Assembly: GCA_964488355.1 (NCBI GenBank)
Contig: CAZAUJ010000004.1
Span: forward strand, 62,001-126,000
Source of the DNA: Thermoanaerobaculum sp964488355
GTDB taxonomy: Bacteria > Acidobacteriota > Thermoanaerobaculia > Thermoanaerobaculales > Thermoanaerobaculaceae
Length of the DNA stretch: 64,000 nt
Direction of reading: 5' to 3'
In this document: one piece after another, positions 35,426 through 43,376 of the stretch
Layout: the number at the start of each line of letters is the position of its first letter
How positions within the stretch are numbered: position 1 is the first letter of the stretch
The notes under the pieces: model-generated
The model's input: the letters and a program-made list of their open reading frames with translations, nothing else
The model's database searches: none
Told to the model about the DNA's origin: nothing
Made by a program: the position numbers and the translations under genes

Positions 35426-36714
35426 GCTAGTGGCTGCGAGCTGGCGCGCTGCACCCAAAGGTGCAGTATGTGCAGCAGGCACTCGCAGGCTTTGGCCATC
35501 CATTCTAGGCTCACCCACTCCTGCAGGGAGTGGAAGTTTTGCCCGCCAGCCCAAATATTGGGGGTCAAGAGGCCCATGAAGGAAAGCCGTGCCCCATCGG
35601 TGCCACCGCGGATCGCCTTCCGCACCGGCTCCAGGCCCATGCGCCGCACCGCCTCCAGGGCCACCTCTAAAACCACCGGGTCCTGGCGGATGGCGTAGGC
35701 CATGTTGCGGTAGGACTGCTTCACCGACACGTGAATGCGCGCCTGCGGAAACTGGTTTTGGACCTGGCTGACGATACGTTGGAGGGTGCCCTCCTGCTGT
35801 TGCAGTTCCTCTTCGGTAAAGGCCCGCACGAGAAACTTGATTTCCACCCGGCTCACATCCCCGCGCACATCGTAGGGATGCAGATAGGGCTGGCGTCCCT
35901 CGGTGGTTTCCGGGAGGAAGTTTTCGCTCAGGCGCGAGATCATAGCCGCAGCCACCCTCACGGCGTTGACCATTTTCCCCTTGGCGTAGCCGGGGTGCAC
36001 ATCGCGCCCTTCAATGACCACCGTGGCCGAGTCGGCGCAGAAGGTCTCGTCTTCGATTTCCCCCAGGTCACTCCCATCCACCGTGTACGCGTAGCGGGCG
36101 CCAAAGCCGGCCACGTCGAAGTGCTCCGTCCCGCGACCAATCTCCTCATCGGGGGTGAAGGCAACGCGCACCGGGCCGTGGAGGAACTCAGGGTGCTTTT
36201 GCATCCACGAGAGGGCTGTCATGATCTCCGCAACGCCGGCTTTGTCGTCGGCACCCAACAGGGTGGTGCCGTCCGACGTGACGATGGTGTGGCCCAGACA
36301 GCGGGCCAAGTTGGGGTTTTCCGCTTCCCTGATAACCTGCGAAGGGTTCCCTGGCAGGAGGATGTCGCCGCCCTGGTAGTTTTCGACCACCTGGGGCTTG
36401 ACAGCGGTTCCTGGGGTTCCGAAGTAGGTGTCCATGTGGGCAATGAGTCCAATCGCAGGCACGCGCTGGTACGCGGGGTGGTCGGGTGGGATGTTGGCCG
36501 GTAGGGTAGCGTAGACGTAGCCCCACTCGTCCATTCGGGCGTCCACCAATCCCAGCTCCACCAGCTCAGCTAACAGCACACGGGCCAGGTCCTTTTGCTT
36601 TTCCGTGGAGGGGAAGGCGGAGGCGTTCTCGTCCGACTGCGTGTCAACCTTGACGTAACGCAGAAAACGCTGCAACAGCTCCTGCTTGTCCTGTGGGGCC
36701 AAGACTAGCTCCAT
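35422..36714 (-). CDS. pepT: Peptidase T (tripeptide aminopeptidase)
   Basis: M20 family dizinc exopeptidase that removes the N-terminal residue of tripeptides in the cytosol. 430 residues. Metal and catalytic residues are in AHMDTYFGTPG, GADDKAGVAEIM, PDEEIGRGTEHFD, the VDGS segment, and the C-terminal histidine of GGQNFHSLQEWVS. The ATG follows GGAGGACACC. It lies 10 bases after the small unknown gene, with which it is probably cotranscribed. Confidence 0.95.
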   Translation of the reverse strand: MELVLAPQDKQELLQRFLRYVKVDTQSDENASAFPSTEKQKDLARVLLAELVELGLVDARMDEWGYVYATLPANIPPDHPAYQRVPAIGLIAHMDTYFGTPGTAVKPQVVENYQGGDILLPGNPSQVIREAENPNLARCLGHTIVTSDGTTLLGADDKAGVAEIMTALSWMQKHPEFLHGPVRVAFTPDEEIGRGTEHFDVAGFGARYAYTVDGSDLGEIEDETFCADSATVVIEGRDVHPGYAKGKMVNAVRVAAAMISRLSENFLPETTEGRQPYLHPYDVRGDVSRVEIKFLVRAFTEEELQQQEGTLQRIVSQVQNQFPQARIHVSVKQSYRNMAYAIRQDPVVLEVALEAVRRMGLEPVRKAIRGGTDGARLSFMGLLTPNIWAGGQNFHSLQEWVSLEWMAKACECLLHILHLWVQRASSQPLA

Positions 36715-36724
36715 GGTGTCCTCC

Positions 36725-36991
36725 CTAAGACAACAATTCTCGTAGGGTCACCTGCCCTTTGCTCAAAGCCTTGAACAGCCGCATGATTACTTGGGCATCG
36801 GCGATAGAGGTGCTGGCATCAGCCATGGCGCCCTCCAGCAGCAGACGGAGAGCTTCTTCAGCCTCTCGGCTGGCCGGAGCTGCTGCCAGCACCTCGCGGC
36901 AGAGCTCGAAGGTCTCGCCTCGCGGGCTTGGCCCTTGCCGCAAACGGGCCACGGTTTGTCGAAAAAGGGCCAAGGAAGCTTCATCCATCAC
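36725..36991 (-). CDS. Small helical protein, unknown
   Basis: 88 residues, helical, with a Leu/Ala-rich centre (FELCREVLAAAPASREAEEALRLLLEGAMAD). It is not a family I recognise. I call it real because the GTG at 36991 is preceded at exactly six bases by TACACT, because the frame ends 10 bases before pepT, and because no other gene explains the stretch. It is divergent from priA. Confidence 0.55.
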   Translation of the reverse strand: MMDEASLALFRQTVARLRQGPSPRGETFELCREVLAAAPASREAEEALRLLLEGAMADASTSIADAQVIMRLFKALSKGQVTLRELLS

Positions 36992-36997
36992 GGCGGG

Positions 36998-37003
36998 AGT
37001 GTA
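36998..37003 (-). promoter_or_regulatory. -10 box, leaderless: small gene plus pepT
   Basis: TACACT on the minus strand, six bases before GTG at 36991. It overlaps by two bases the -10 of priA on the other strand. Confidence 0.5.
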
Positions 37004-37007
37004 TCAT
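37002..37007 (+). promoter_or_regulatory. -10 box, leaderless: priA
   Basis: TATCAT, six bases, ATG at 37014; no SD. Confidence 0.55.
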
Positions 37008-37013
37008 CGCGCG

Positions 37014-39419
37014 ATGTTTGCCCGGGTGGTGGTTCCCTTGGCGGTTCCCCAGCCCCTCACCTATCGCGTGACTGCGGACAGCGGTGGACCCCGTGCTCCA
37101 GGGGTGCGTGTGCGCGTGCCGCTCCGGGGGAAGCTGCGGGTGGGATTGGTTTTGCAGCTGGCCGAAGAACCTGGCGTGGAGGAGGTCAAGGTCTTGCCAG
37201 TCGCGGAAGTCCTGGATGTGGAGCCTTTGCTGCCTCCCCATCTGCTTTTTTTGCTTCGCTTTGCCGCGGACTACTACTGCTGCCCGGCAGGTGTGGTGGC
37301 CAAGTCCGCCTTGCCCGCCCAGCTGTGGAAACAGCCGCCTGCCCAGCTGGAGCTGGGACCTCGGGGGGTGGAGTTGCTGCCCAGCTTAGGGGGAGAGGCC
37401 CGGCGACTGGTGGAGGTGCTCATTGAACAGCGTCGCCTGCCCCTGGCACGCTTGTCCTCCTTGGGGTTTGGCAAAAGCCAGTTGCCCGCACTCATTGCCC
37501 AGCTGACTGACATGCGGGCCCTTCGCCTCCGCGAGCCTCGGCAAGGTGCGGACGCGGGAACGGTAGTAACGGCTTTGGCACTGGTGGAGGCGTACGGCGG
37601 GGCGGTTCTGTCTAGCAAGCAGCAGCTGCTGCTGGAAGAGCTAGAAAGACGGGGGGGCTGGGCTCTGGAGGGCGAGGTGTTGGGCCAGCTTGGCCTTTCC
37701 CGCTCGGTGGTGGACGCTTTGGTGCGCAAGGGCGCCGTGCGCCGGTTCCAGCAGCTACAAAAGCCATTGACCGCCCGCTGGGGGCTGCCACCCTCACCCA
37801 TACCCGAAGTGCTCTCGCCAGCGCAACAACAGGCGTTGGCTAAGATCTTGGCGAAGCTCGGCGACAATAGCTTCCACGCGTTCCTGCTTTTGGGGGTTAC
37901 GGGCTCAGGTAAGACCGAGGTGTACCTGCGCGCCTGCCAGAAGGTGGTAGCTGCCGGCGGGCAGGCGCTGGTGCTGGTGCCGGAAATCGGCCTGACACCC
38001 AAGCTGGCCGGCGAGCTGGCAGCCCGCTTTGGTTCCCGAGTGGCGGTGTTGCACTCCTCGCTGCCGGCCGGTCAGCGCTTCGCCCTTTGGGAGAAGGTGA
38101 GGCGGGGAGAGGTGGATGTGGTGGCCGGCCCTCGGTCGGCCCTTTGGGCGCCCCTGGCCCGGCTGCAGCTCATCGTGGTCGACGAGGAACAGGATCCTTC
38201 GTACAAGCAGGAGGAGGACCCCCGCTACCACGCCCGCGATTTGGCGCTGGTGGTTGGCCACCAGCTCGGCATTCCCGTGGTTTTGGCCTCGGCCACGCCC
38301 TCGCTGGAAGCCTACTGGCTCGCCCAACAGGGAAGGGTGGAGATTCTGCCGCTACCGCAGCGGGTGGCAGGTGATCGGTTACCCACGGTGGAAATCGTGG
38401 ACCTGGCACAGGCCCCCCCCGAGCCGGGGGAGCATGGGCGCCGGTGGTTTTCCCCCCGTCTGCTGGAGCTGTTGACTGAGGTGCTGACCAGGGGCGAGCA
38501 GGCCATCCTTTTGGTCAACCGCCGAGGCTGGGCGCCCGTGTTGCTCTGCCGCGATTGCGGTCACCAACTCACCTGCCGGGACTGCGCCATTCCCCTCACG
38601 CTGCATCGTCGCCCCCAGCGCCTTTTTTGCCATTACTGCGGCTGGAGCGTTGCCCCGCCTCAGGCTTGTCCGCGCTGCCATGGTGGGTTGCTGCAGGACG
38701 TGGGTGCCGGGACGGAAAAGATTGCCGCCAGGCTCAAGGGTTACTTCCCCAACTTAAACGTGGAGGTGTTGGATCGGGACACGGCTCGCAGCCCGGGCGA
38801 GCTGTTGGCCACCCTGGAACGCTTTGCCCGCGGCCAGACGCAGGTGCTGGTGGGCACGCAAATGGTCTCCAAGGGCCACCATTTCCCCGGGGTGACCCTT
38901 ACGGCCGTCATCAACGCCGACAACCTGCTGGGCTTTCCGGATTTTCGTGGGGCGGAAAGGACCATGCAGCTTTTGGTCCAGGTGGCCGGTCGAGCCGGAC
39001 GCGGGGACAAGCCGGGGCGCGTGGTGATTCAAACCTACCATCCCGACCACCACGCGGTGCAAGCGGCTGCCAACCACGACGTGAACTGCTTTTTGGAGCA
39101 AGAGCTGGCCTATCGTCGGGCCTTTCGCTATCCGCCGGTGTTTCGGCTGGCGCTGGTGCGTTTCGAAGCAGGGACGGAAGTGGCGGCGCTGCGCGCGGCG
39201 GAGAGGGCCGCCGCCGCCGTTCCTCCCCTCGCCGGCTTGCGGCTGGTGGGACCTAGCCCAGCACCCATTGCCAAGCTTCGAGGCCGTTACCGCGTGCACT
39301 TTCTTCTCTTTGCCACCTCTCGGGCGGCGCTCCGCCAAGGCTTGGCCCGCGTGCTGGGGGAAAAGGTGCCGGCGGGGGTGCGCAGGGTGGTGGACGTGGA
39401 CCCGGTCAACACGGTGTGA
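37014..39419 (+). CDS. priA: Primosomal replication-restart helicase PriA
   Basis: 3'-5' helicase that reloads DnaB at stalled forks. 801 residues: N-terminal 3'-DNA-binding domain (starting RVVVPLAVPQPLTYRV), helicase with GVTGSGKTEVYL and DEEQDPSYKQEEDPRYHARDLA, the zinc-binding cluster CRDCGHQLTCRDC to CHYC and CPRC (about 515-560), and motif VI QVAGRAGRGDKPG. The frame continues upstream of 37014, but that part is antisense to the small gene and the family N-terminus starts at 37014. Confidence 0.96.
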   Translation: MFARVVVPLAVPQPLTYRVTADSGGPRAPGVRVRVPLRGKLRVGLVLQLAEEPGVEEVKVLPVAEVLDVEPLLPPHLLFLLRFAADYYCCPAGVVAKSALPAQLWKQPPAQLELGPRGVELLPSLGGEARRLVEVLIEQRRLPLARLSSLGFGKSQLPALIAQLTDMRALRLREPRQGADAGTVVTALALVEAYGGAVLSSKQQLLLEELERRGGWALEGEVLGQLGLSRSVVDALVRKGAVRRFQQLQKPLTARWGLPPSPIPEVLSPAQQQALAKILAKLGDNSFHAFLLLGVTGSGKTEVYLRACQKVVAAGGQALVLVPEIGLTPKLAGELAARFGSRVAVLHSSLPAGQRFALWEKVRRGEVDVVAGPRSALWAPLARLQLIVVDEEQDPSYKQEEDPRYHARDLALVVGHQLGIPVVLASATPSLEAYWLAQQGRVEILPLPQRVAGDRLPTVEIVDLAQAPPEPGEHGRRWFSPRLLELLTEVLTRGEQAILLVNRRGWAPVLLCRDCGHQLTCRDCAIPLTLHRRPQRLFCHYCGWSVAPPQACPRCHGGLLQDVGAGTEKIAARLKGYFPNLNVEVLDRDTARSPGELLATLERFARGQTQVLVGTQMVSKGHHFPGVTLTAVINADNLLGFPDFRGAERTMQLLVQVAGRAGRGDKPGRVVIQTYHPDHHAVQAAANHDVNCFLEQELAYRRAFRYPPVFRLALVRFEAGTEVAALRAAERAAAAVPPLAGLRLVGPSPAPIAKLRGRYRVHFLLFATSRAALRQGLARVLGEKVPAGVRRVVDVDPVNTV

Positions 39420-39443
39420 AAAAACTGTTGGACTTCAACAGTT
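39419..39443 (-). terminator. Terminator of the PIG-L gene, overlapping its stop
   Basis: On the minus strand an 8-bp stem AACTGTTG/CAACAGTT with a 5-base loop (39443-39423) is followed by T6 (39424-39419, the last two in the loop-proximal stem). The TGA of the gene (39437-39435) lies inside the hairpin. Confidence 0.55.
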
Positions 39444-40175
39444 CTTGGAAGGGGCCCACTGCTCGGCCAAGTACTCCACCGTGCGGTGCGCCAAGGTAAG
39501 CACTTGGAAGGCCTCGGCGGCTTTCAGGCCCTTGGACGTGCCTTCCTCTTCGGCCAGGCGGGTAAAGACCACGCGAGCCTGATCTCGCGGGAACTGGGAC
39601 GCATGGCAGGCTAGAAGCGCCAGCTTGTCCTCCAGCACCGCGCGGATGTCCACCCAATGGTTCGGTTGATCGGTACCTGCAAGCCACAGCTCCTCGGGAA
39701 GATGCGGAGCGAGGCCAGCGGCAGCCAGGTCGGGGAAAAGGGAGGCCTTTTTCACCGCGGGGTAAAGGGCCTCCACCGCCGCTTGACCCACAGCCCGGTG
39801 GTCGGGGTGGTTGATGTAGTGGCCGTGCCGAAACCACACGGTCGGGTCGTGGGTAACCACCAGGTGGGGCCGTACGCGCCGCACTACCCCCACCAGGGCG
39901 CGCCGCAGCTCCAAGGTGGGCTGAACAAGCCCGTCTTCCCATCCCAGCCAAATCACCTCAGCCCCCAAGCGAGCTGCCGCCTGCTCCTGCTCCCTGTGGC
40001 GCCGTGCGATCACGGCGGACGGAGGCTCCTCCGGTTCGTGGGTGCCCTTGTCCCCGTCGGTGACGATGCACAGGCTAATTTGGGCGCCTTCTGCTGCCCA
40101 AATGAGCAAGGTTCCACCTGCCATGGCTTCGGCGTCGTCAGGATGAGCAAAAATTGTCAAGACTCTTCTGCCCAT
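39435..40175 (-). CDS. PIG-L family deacetylase
   Basis: Zinc-dependent N-acetylglucosaminyl deacetylase family; relatives act on GlcNAc-inositol, GlcNAc-malate (bacillithiol) or other acetylated sugars. 246 residues with the zinc/catalytic motif FAHPDDAEAMAGG, and the second part THDPTVWFRHGHYINHPDHRAVGQAA. The ATG at 40175 gives the family start RRVLTIFAHPDD. No other bacillithiol gene is visible, so the substrate is open. Confidence 0.9.
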   Translation of the reverse strand: MGRRVLTIFAHPDDAEAMAGGTLLIWAAEGAQISLCIVTDGDKGTHEPEEPPSAVIARRHREQEQAAARLGAEVIWLGWEDGLVQPTLELRRALVGVVRRVRPHLVVTHDPTVWFRHGHYINHPDHRAVGQAAVEALYPAVKKASLFPDLAAAGLAPHLPEELWLAGTDQPNHWVDIRAVLEDKLALLACHASQFPRDQARVVFTRLAEEEGTSKGLKAAEAFQVLTLAHRTVEYLAEQWAPSKNC

Positions 40176-40182
40176 GGCGGTT

Positions 40183-40188
40183 ATACTA
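40183..40188 (-). promoter_or_regulatory. -10 box of the PIG-L gene (near-leaderless)
   Basis: TAGTAT on the minus strand, 7 bases before the ATG at 40175; no SD. Confidence 0.45.
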
Positions 40189-40238
40189 GCAGCCAAGGGG
40201 CTCGCTACCTTGAGAAGCTGGCGAACCCGGGGGCCCAA

Positions 40239-42065
40239 ATGGCGAGACCAACAGTTTTGGTGGTGGATGCCGATGCGGCGCGCCGGCAGGAGCTAGCCAA
40301 AGGCCTGGCACCCTTTGGTTACGAGGTGGTCACCGCCGAGGACAGCGACCAGGGGAAGAAGTTTGCCGCTGGGTTGCTTCCGCAGGTCATTGTGGCTGAC
40401 GGCCAACTGGGCGAGTTCGGCGACGGTGGCATTTTGCAGCTCTTTCCCCAAGAGATGCCGCCCTTGCTGGTGCTGTTGGTCCCTGGTGAGGAACCGCCGG
40501 CCACCGCTCCCGAAGCAGCGAAGCTCGTGGCCTTGGGCGGCCTTACGGCCAAAGCCCTGGTGCGGAAGGTGCGCACGGTGCTGGTGGGCCAGGAGGTTGG
40601 CCTGTCCGCTGACGAGCGGCTGGAGTCGCTGTTGGGTGATGCGAGCGCGCTGCCGCTTTTCGACCTGTTGCCGCTCCTGCAGCGCGCGGTGGTCACTGGC
40701 CGGATCCTCATGCCCAACGGGGAAGTGGCCATGGACCAGGGGGAGGTAATTGCGGCGCGCTGTGGGCGGGCAAGGGGGATCAAGGCGTTGGCGCGCTTGG
40801 GTCGTGTGAGCCAAGGTACGTACCGGGTGTTCCTGGGCCTCCCCGGCTCGGAGAGAGAGCTGAAGGAGGACCTGCTAACGCTCATGGCCGCCGCCATCGA
40901 GGATCAACACACCGTAGCCGAGCTTTTGGGGAAGTTACCCTCCCTCGAGGCGCGGGTGCAGGTGGTGATGGGTCCCGGGTTTTTCAGCACGCACTTCACT
41001 GAGGCGCAACAGCTGGTGCTGGAGAAGGCGCAGGACCAGCCCACTATCCGCGAGCTGCTGGACCGTCTCCCTCTTTTGGACGGACAGGTACTGGGTGAGC
41101 TTTTGCGCTTGCAGGAGCTGGGCTTCGTGGTCTTTGCTGAGCCGGAGCTGCGCGTGCGCGTGGTCACCGATTCCACCGCGGACCTGCCCAAGGAACTGGC
41201 GGCTCAGCACCGTATCCAGGTGGTGCCGCTCACGGTCTTCATGGGAAAGCAAATTCATAAGGACGGCGTGGATATCTCGCCTGGGGAGTTTTACCGGCGC
41301 CTGGCCCAGGAAAAGGACCTGCAGCCGCGCACCAACCCGCCAACACCGGGTGAGTTCTTCACTTTTTATCGGGCGTTGGTGGAAAAGAGCGATGTGGTTT
41401 CCCTGCACGTGTCGGAGAAGATGTCGCAAACGCTGGCGCACGCCCGCCAGGCGGTGCAAGGGCACCGCGAAGAGCTGGAAGCCCTGCACCGGCTGCCCAC
41501 GCCTTTGCAGGTGGAGGTGGTGGATGGTCGCACGGTCAGTGCCGCCTTGGGGCTTCTGGCCCTTTTCGCCGCCCGCATGGCGCTCCGCGGCTTGGGGGGG
41601 ACGGCCATTCGCTCCCGCTTGGAAGACATGCGGGAGCGGGTGCACATGATTTTTGTGGTGGACACCCTGGAGTACTTGGCACGGGGAGGCCGAATTGGTA
41701 AGGCTCGTGCATTCCTTGGGCAGATGCTAGGCATCAAGCCCATTCTCACCGTGCAGGATGGGGAGGTGGCGCCCCTGGACCGGGTGCGCGGGGGTCGAGC
41801 CGCCCACCCCCGGGTCATCGAGCTCTTCAAAGCCAGGGTGGATGCCAGCCAGCCGGTGGTGGCGGCTATCGCCCACGCTCAGGCCCCTGTTTGGGCCGAC
41901 CGCCTCAAGAACCTCCTCCAGCAGAACTTCTCCATCAGCGAGCTGATCGAATGCGAGATTGGGCCGACCGTGGGTACCCACGTGGGTCCTGGCACGGTGG
42001 GCGCGGTGCTCTTTCAGCCGCGCGAAGACGAAAAGGCACTCATTGCCCCCTTGGAGAACGACTAG
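40239..42065 (+). CDS. Receiver - DUF4388 - DegV fusion protein
   Basis: 608 residues with three parts. Residues 1-115 look like a response-regulator receiver (TVLVVDADAARRQELAKGL; aspartate in VIVADGQLGEFGDGG), possibly degenerate. Residues about 130-295 resemble DUF4388/PatA-like modules (LPLFDLLPLLQRAVVTGRILM). Residues about 305-606 are a complete DegV fatty-acid-binding domain: VVTDSTADLPKEL, HVSEKMSQTLAHA, DTLEYLARGGRIGKA and IGPTVGTHVGPGTVG. DegV proteins hold fatty acids for FakA kinases; none is next to it. Fusion to a receiver suggests signal-controlled lipid use. The ATG at 40239 has no SD. It is divergent from the PIG-L gene. Confidence 0.8.
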   Translation: MARPTVLVVDADAARRQELAKGLAPFGYEVVTAEDSDQGKKFAAGLLPQVIVADGQLGEFGDGGILQLFPQEMPPLLVLLVPGEEPPATAPEAAKLVALGGLTAKALVRKVRTVLVGQEVGLSADERLESLLGDASALPLFDLLPLLQRAVVTGRILMPNGEVAMDQGEVIAARCGRARGIKALARLGRVSQGTYRVFLGLPGSERELKEDLLTLMAAAIEDQHTVAELLGKLPSLEARVQVVMGPGFFSTHFTEAQQLVLEKAQDQPTIRELLDRLPLLDGQVLGELLRLQELGFVVFAEPELRVRVVTDSTADLPKELAAQHRIQVVPLTVFMGKQIHKDGVDISPGEFYRRLAQEKDLQPRTNPPTPGEFFTFYRALVEKSDVVSLHVSEKMSQTLAHARQAVQGHREELEALHRLPTPLQVEVVDGRTVSAALGLLALFAARMALRGLGGTAIRSRLEDMRERVHMIFVVDTLEYLARGGRIGKARAFLGQMLGIKPILTVQDGEVAPLDRVRGGRAAHPRVIELFKARVDASQPVVAAIAHAQAPVWADRLKNLLQQNFSISELIECEIGPTVGTHVGPGTVGAVLFQPREDEKALIAPLEND

Positions 42066-42937
42066 CCTTCGGCGGCCGTCAGCCAGCTGGCCAGCTCCGG
42101 CCAAAAATTTCGACGCGACAGGCGGCTGGTGACCAGGGAGACGTGTCCGGGCTTGAGACCGCGTCGGCCCTCGGTGCCCAGGATGCGAAAAGCTTTGCGC
42201 GCGGCGGGCAGCTGGTGGAAAAGCTCCTCACAACGCTGCGGCGGGGCCCACAGCCAATCGCCGCGGCCGGCCACCACCAGCACCGGAAAAGGTAGCTCCG
42301 GCAGCTCTGCCAGCACGTTTGTGCCGTTTTGGGTGCGCCATTGACCTCGCAGGTTCCAGCGAAGCCACTGACCCATGACGCCGCCGTCCTCGTCCTCGGG
42401 GCCGAGGCCGAGGGCGCGGGCGGGAAAGCGACCAAGAAGCTCGCACAGGCCGATGGCCATGTGGGTAGCCAGGCGGCGAAAGCCCGCCAGGTGGGGCGCC
42501 GGCGTAGCCAGGATAACCAGCGCCGCTACGTAATGGCGCAGCTCGGGATGCAGTGCCAAGGCCGTGAGCGCTGCTGCGCCGGCGGCGGAGTGGGTGACAA
42601 GGCAAACCGTTCCTTCGGCCGCCGCGGTGGCTAGCGCTGCCGGGATATCAAAGCGTGCCCAATCCTCAAAACACCACCGCTGGCCGGCTGGCTTCGGCTG
42701 AGCAAGGCCATGACCGCGAAAGTCCAAGCTCAAGGTGCAGAAACCCTGTCTCGCCAAATACCGTGCCAAGCCCACACCACGCGTTCCCAGCCAGAAGGTG
42801 TGGTTGGAAAACGCTCCGGGCAGCAACAGCACCGGAGGACAGGATGTGTCCCCCAAGCGATGAAGGGCAAGCCGAAGTCCATCCTCGGTGGGTACGGGGA
42901 TGACTTCCGCTGCCGGGAAGGGTACCGTGGTCCCCAC
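42062..42937 (-). CDS. Alpha/beta hydrolase
   Basis: 291 residues with the fold landmarks VLLLPGAFSNHTFWLG (oxyanion strand), SLDFRGHGLAQPKPAGQ, nucleophile elbow VTHSAAGAAAL, acid region VVAGRGDWLWAPP and a late histidine in PGHVSLV. The nucleophile elbow reads H-S-A-A-G instead of G-x-S-x-G. Related to thioesterase/PHB-depolymerase-like lipases; substrate unknown. GTG start. Overlaps the DegV fusion by four bases (CTAG). Confidence 0.8.
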   Translation of the reverse strand: MGTTVPFPAAEVIPVPTEDGLRLALHRLGDTSCPPVLLLPGAFSNHTFWLGTRGVGLARYLARQGFCTLSLDFRGHGLAQPKPAGQRWCFEDWARFDIPAALATAAAEGTVCLVTHSAAGAAALTALALHPELRHYVAALVILATPAPHLAGFRRLATHMAIGLCELLGRFPARALGLGPEDEDGGVMGQWLRWNLRGQWRTQNGTNVLAELPELPFPVLVVAGRGDWLWAPPQRCEELFHQLPAARKAFRILGTEGRRGLKPGHVSLVTSRLSRRNFWPELASWLTAAEG

Positions 42938-43003
42938 GAAAACCAGACTTTAGTGCCTGGGCGGTGGGAGGGCAATGGGGTTAGACTGGAGCCAGGAGTG
43001 CTG

Positions 43004-43357
43004 ATGTTGGGGAAAGGCGAGGCCTGGCAGGTAGTCTATGACGGCAGCTGCCGCTTGTGCCGCGCGAGCCAGAAATTGTTGGCCAGGCGCCTGCGGCGCG
43101 TGCCTGTGGCCTTTGTGGATGGGAACCAGTTGGGCCTAGCGCCAGAGGATTTTGTCGCGCTACGGCTGCAAACGCCGCAAGGGCGCAGCCTCACTGGCTT
43201 CGGCGCCATTGTCACCTTGCTGGCCGAGGACTCGCGGCACGGCTTTCTCTGGCGGCTCCTGCTTAAACCGCCCCTTAGTTGGCTGGGGGAGGCAGCCTAC
43301 AGGCTGGTGGCTCGCCATCGGTGGGTGCTGGGCAGAAAAAAGGGCACGCATTTGTGA
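43004..43357 (+). CDS. DCC-family (DUF393) thiol-disulfide protein
   Basis: 117 residues. The family hallmark D-G-x-C-x-x-C appears as VVYDGSCRLCRAS near the N-terminus; the rest (TGFGAIVTLL, AAYRLVARHRWVLG) matches the DUF393 pattern. Predicted thioredoxin-like oxidoreductase of unknown partner. The ATG at 43004 follows CAGGAG; the longer frame upstream overlaps the hydrolase promoter and is not used. Confidence 0.85.
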   Translation: MLGKGEAWQVVYDGSCRLCRASQKLLARRLRRVPVAFVDGNQLGLAPEDFVALRLQTPQGRSLTGFGAIVTLLAEDSRHGFLWRLLLKPPLSWLGEAAYRLVARHRWVLGRKKGTHL

Positions 43358-43364
43358 AATAGGG

Positions 43365-43370
43365 TACGAT
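43365..43370 (+). promoter_or_regulatory. -10 box, leaderless: lhgO
   Basis: TACGAT, six bases, GTG at 43377. It also decides the start codon. Confidence 0.5.
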
Positions 43371-43376
43371 CTCCTC

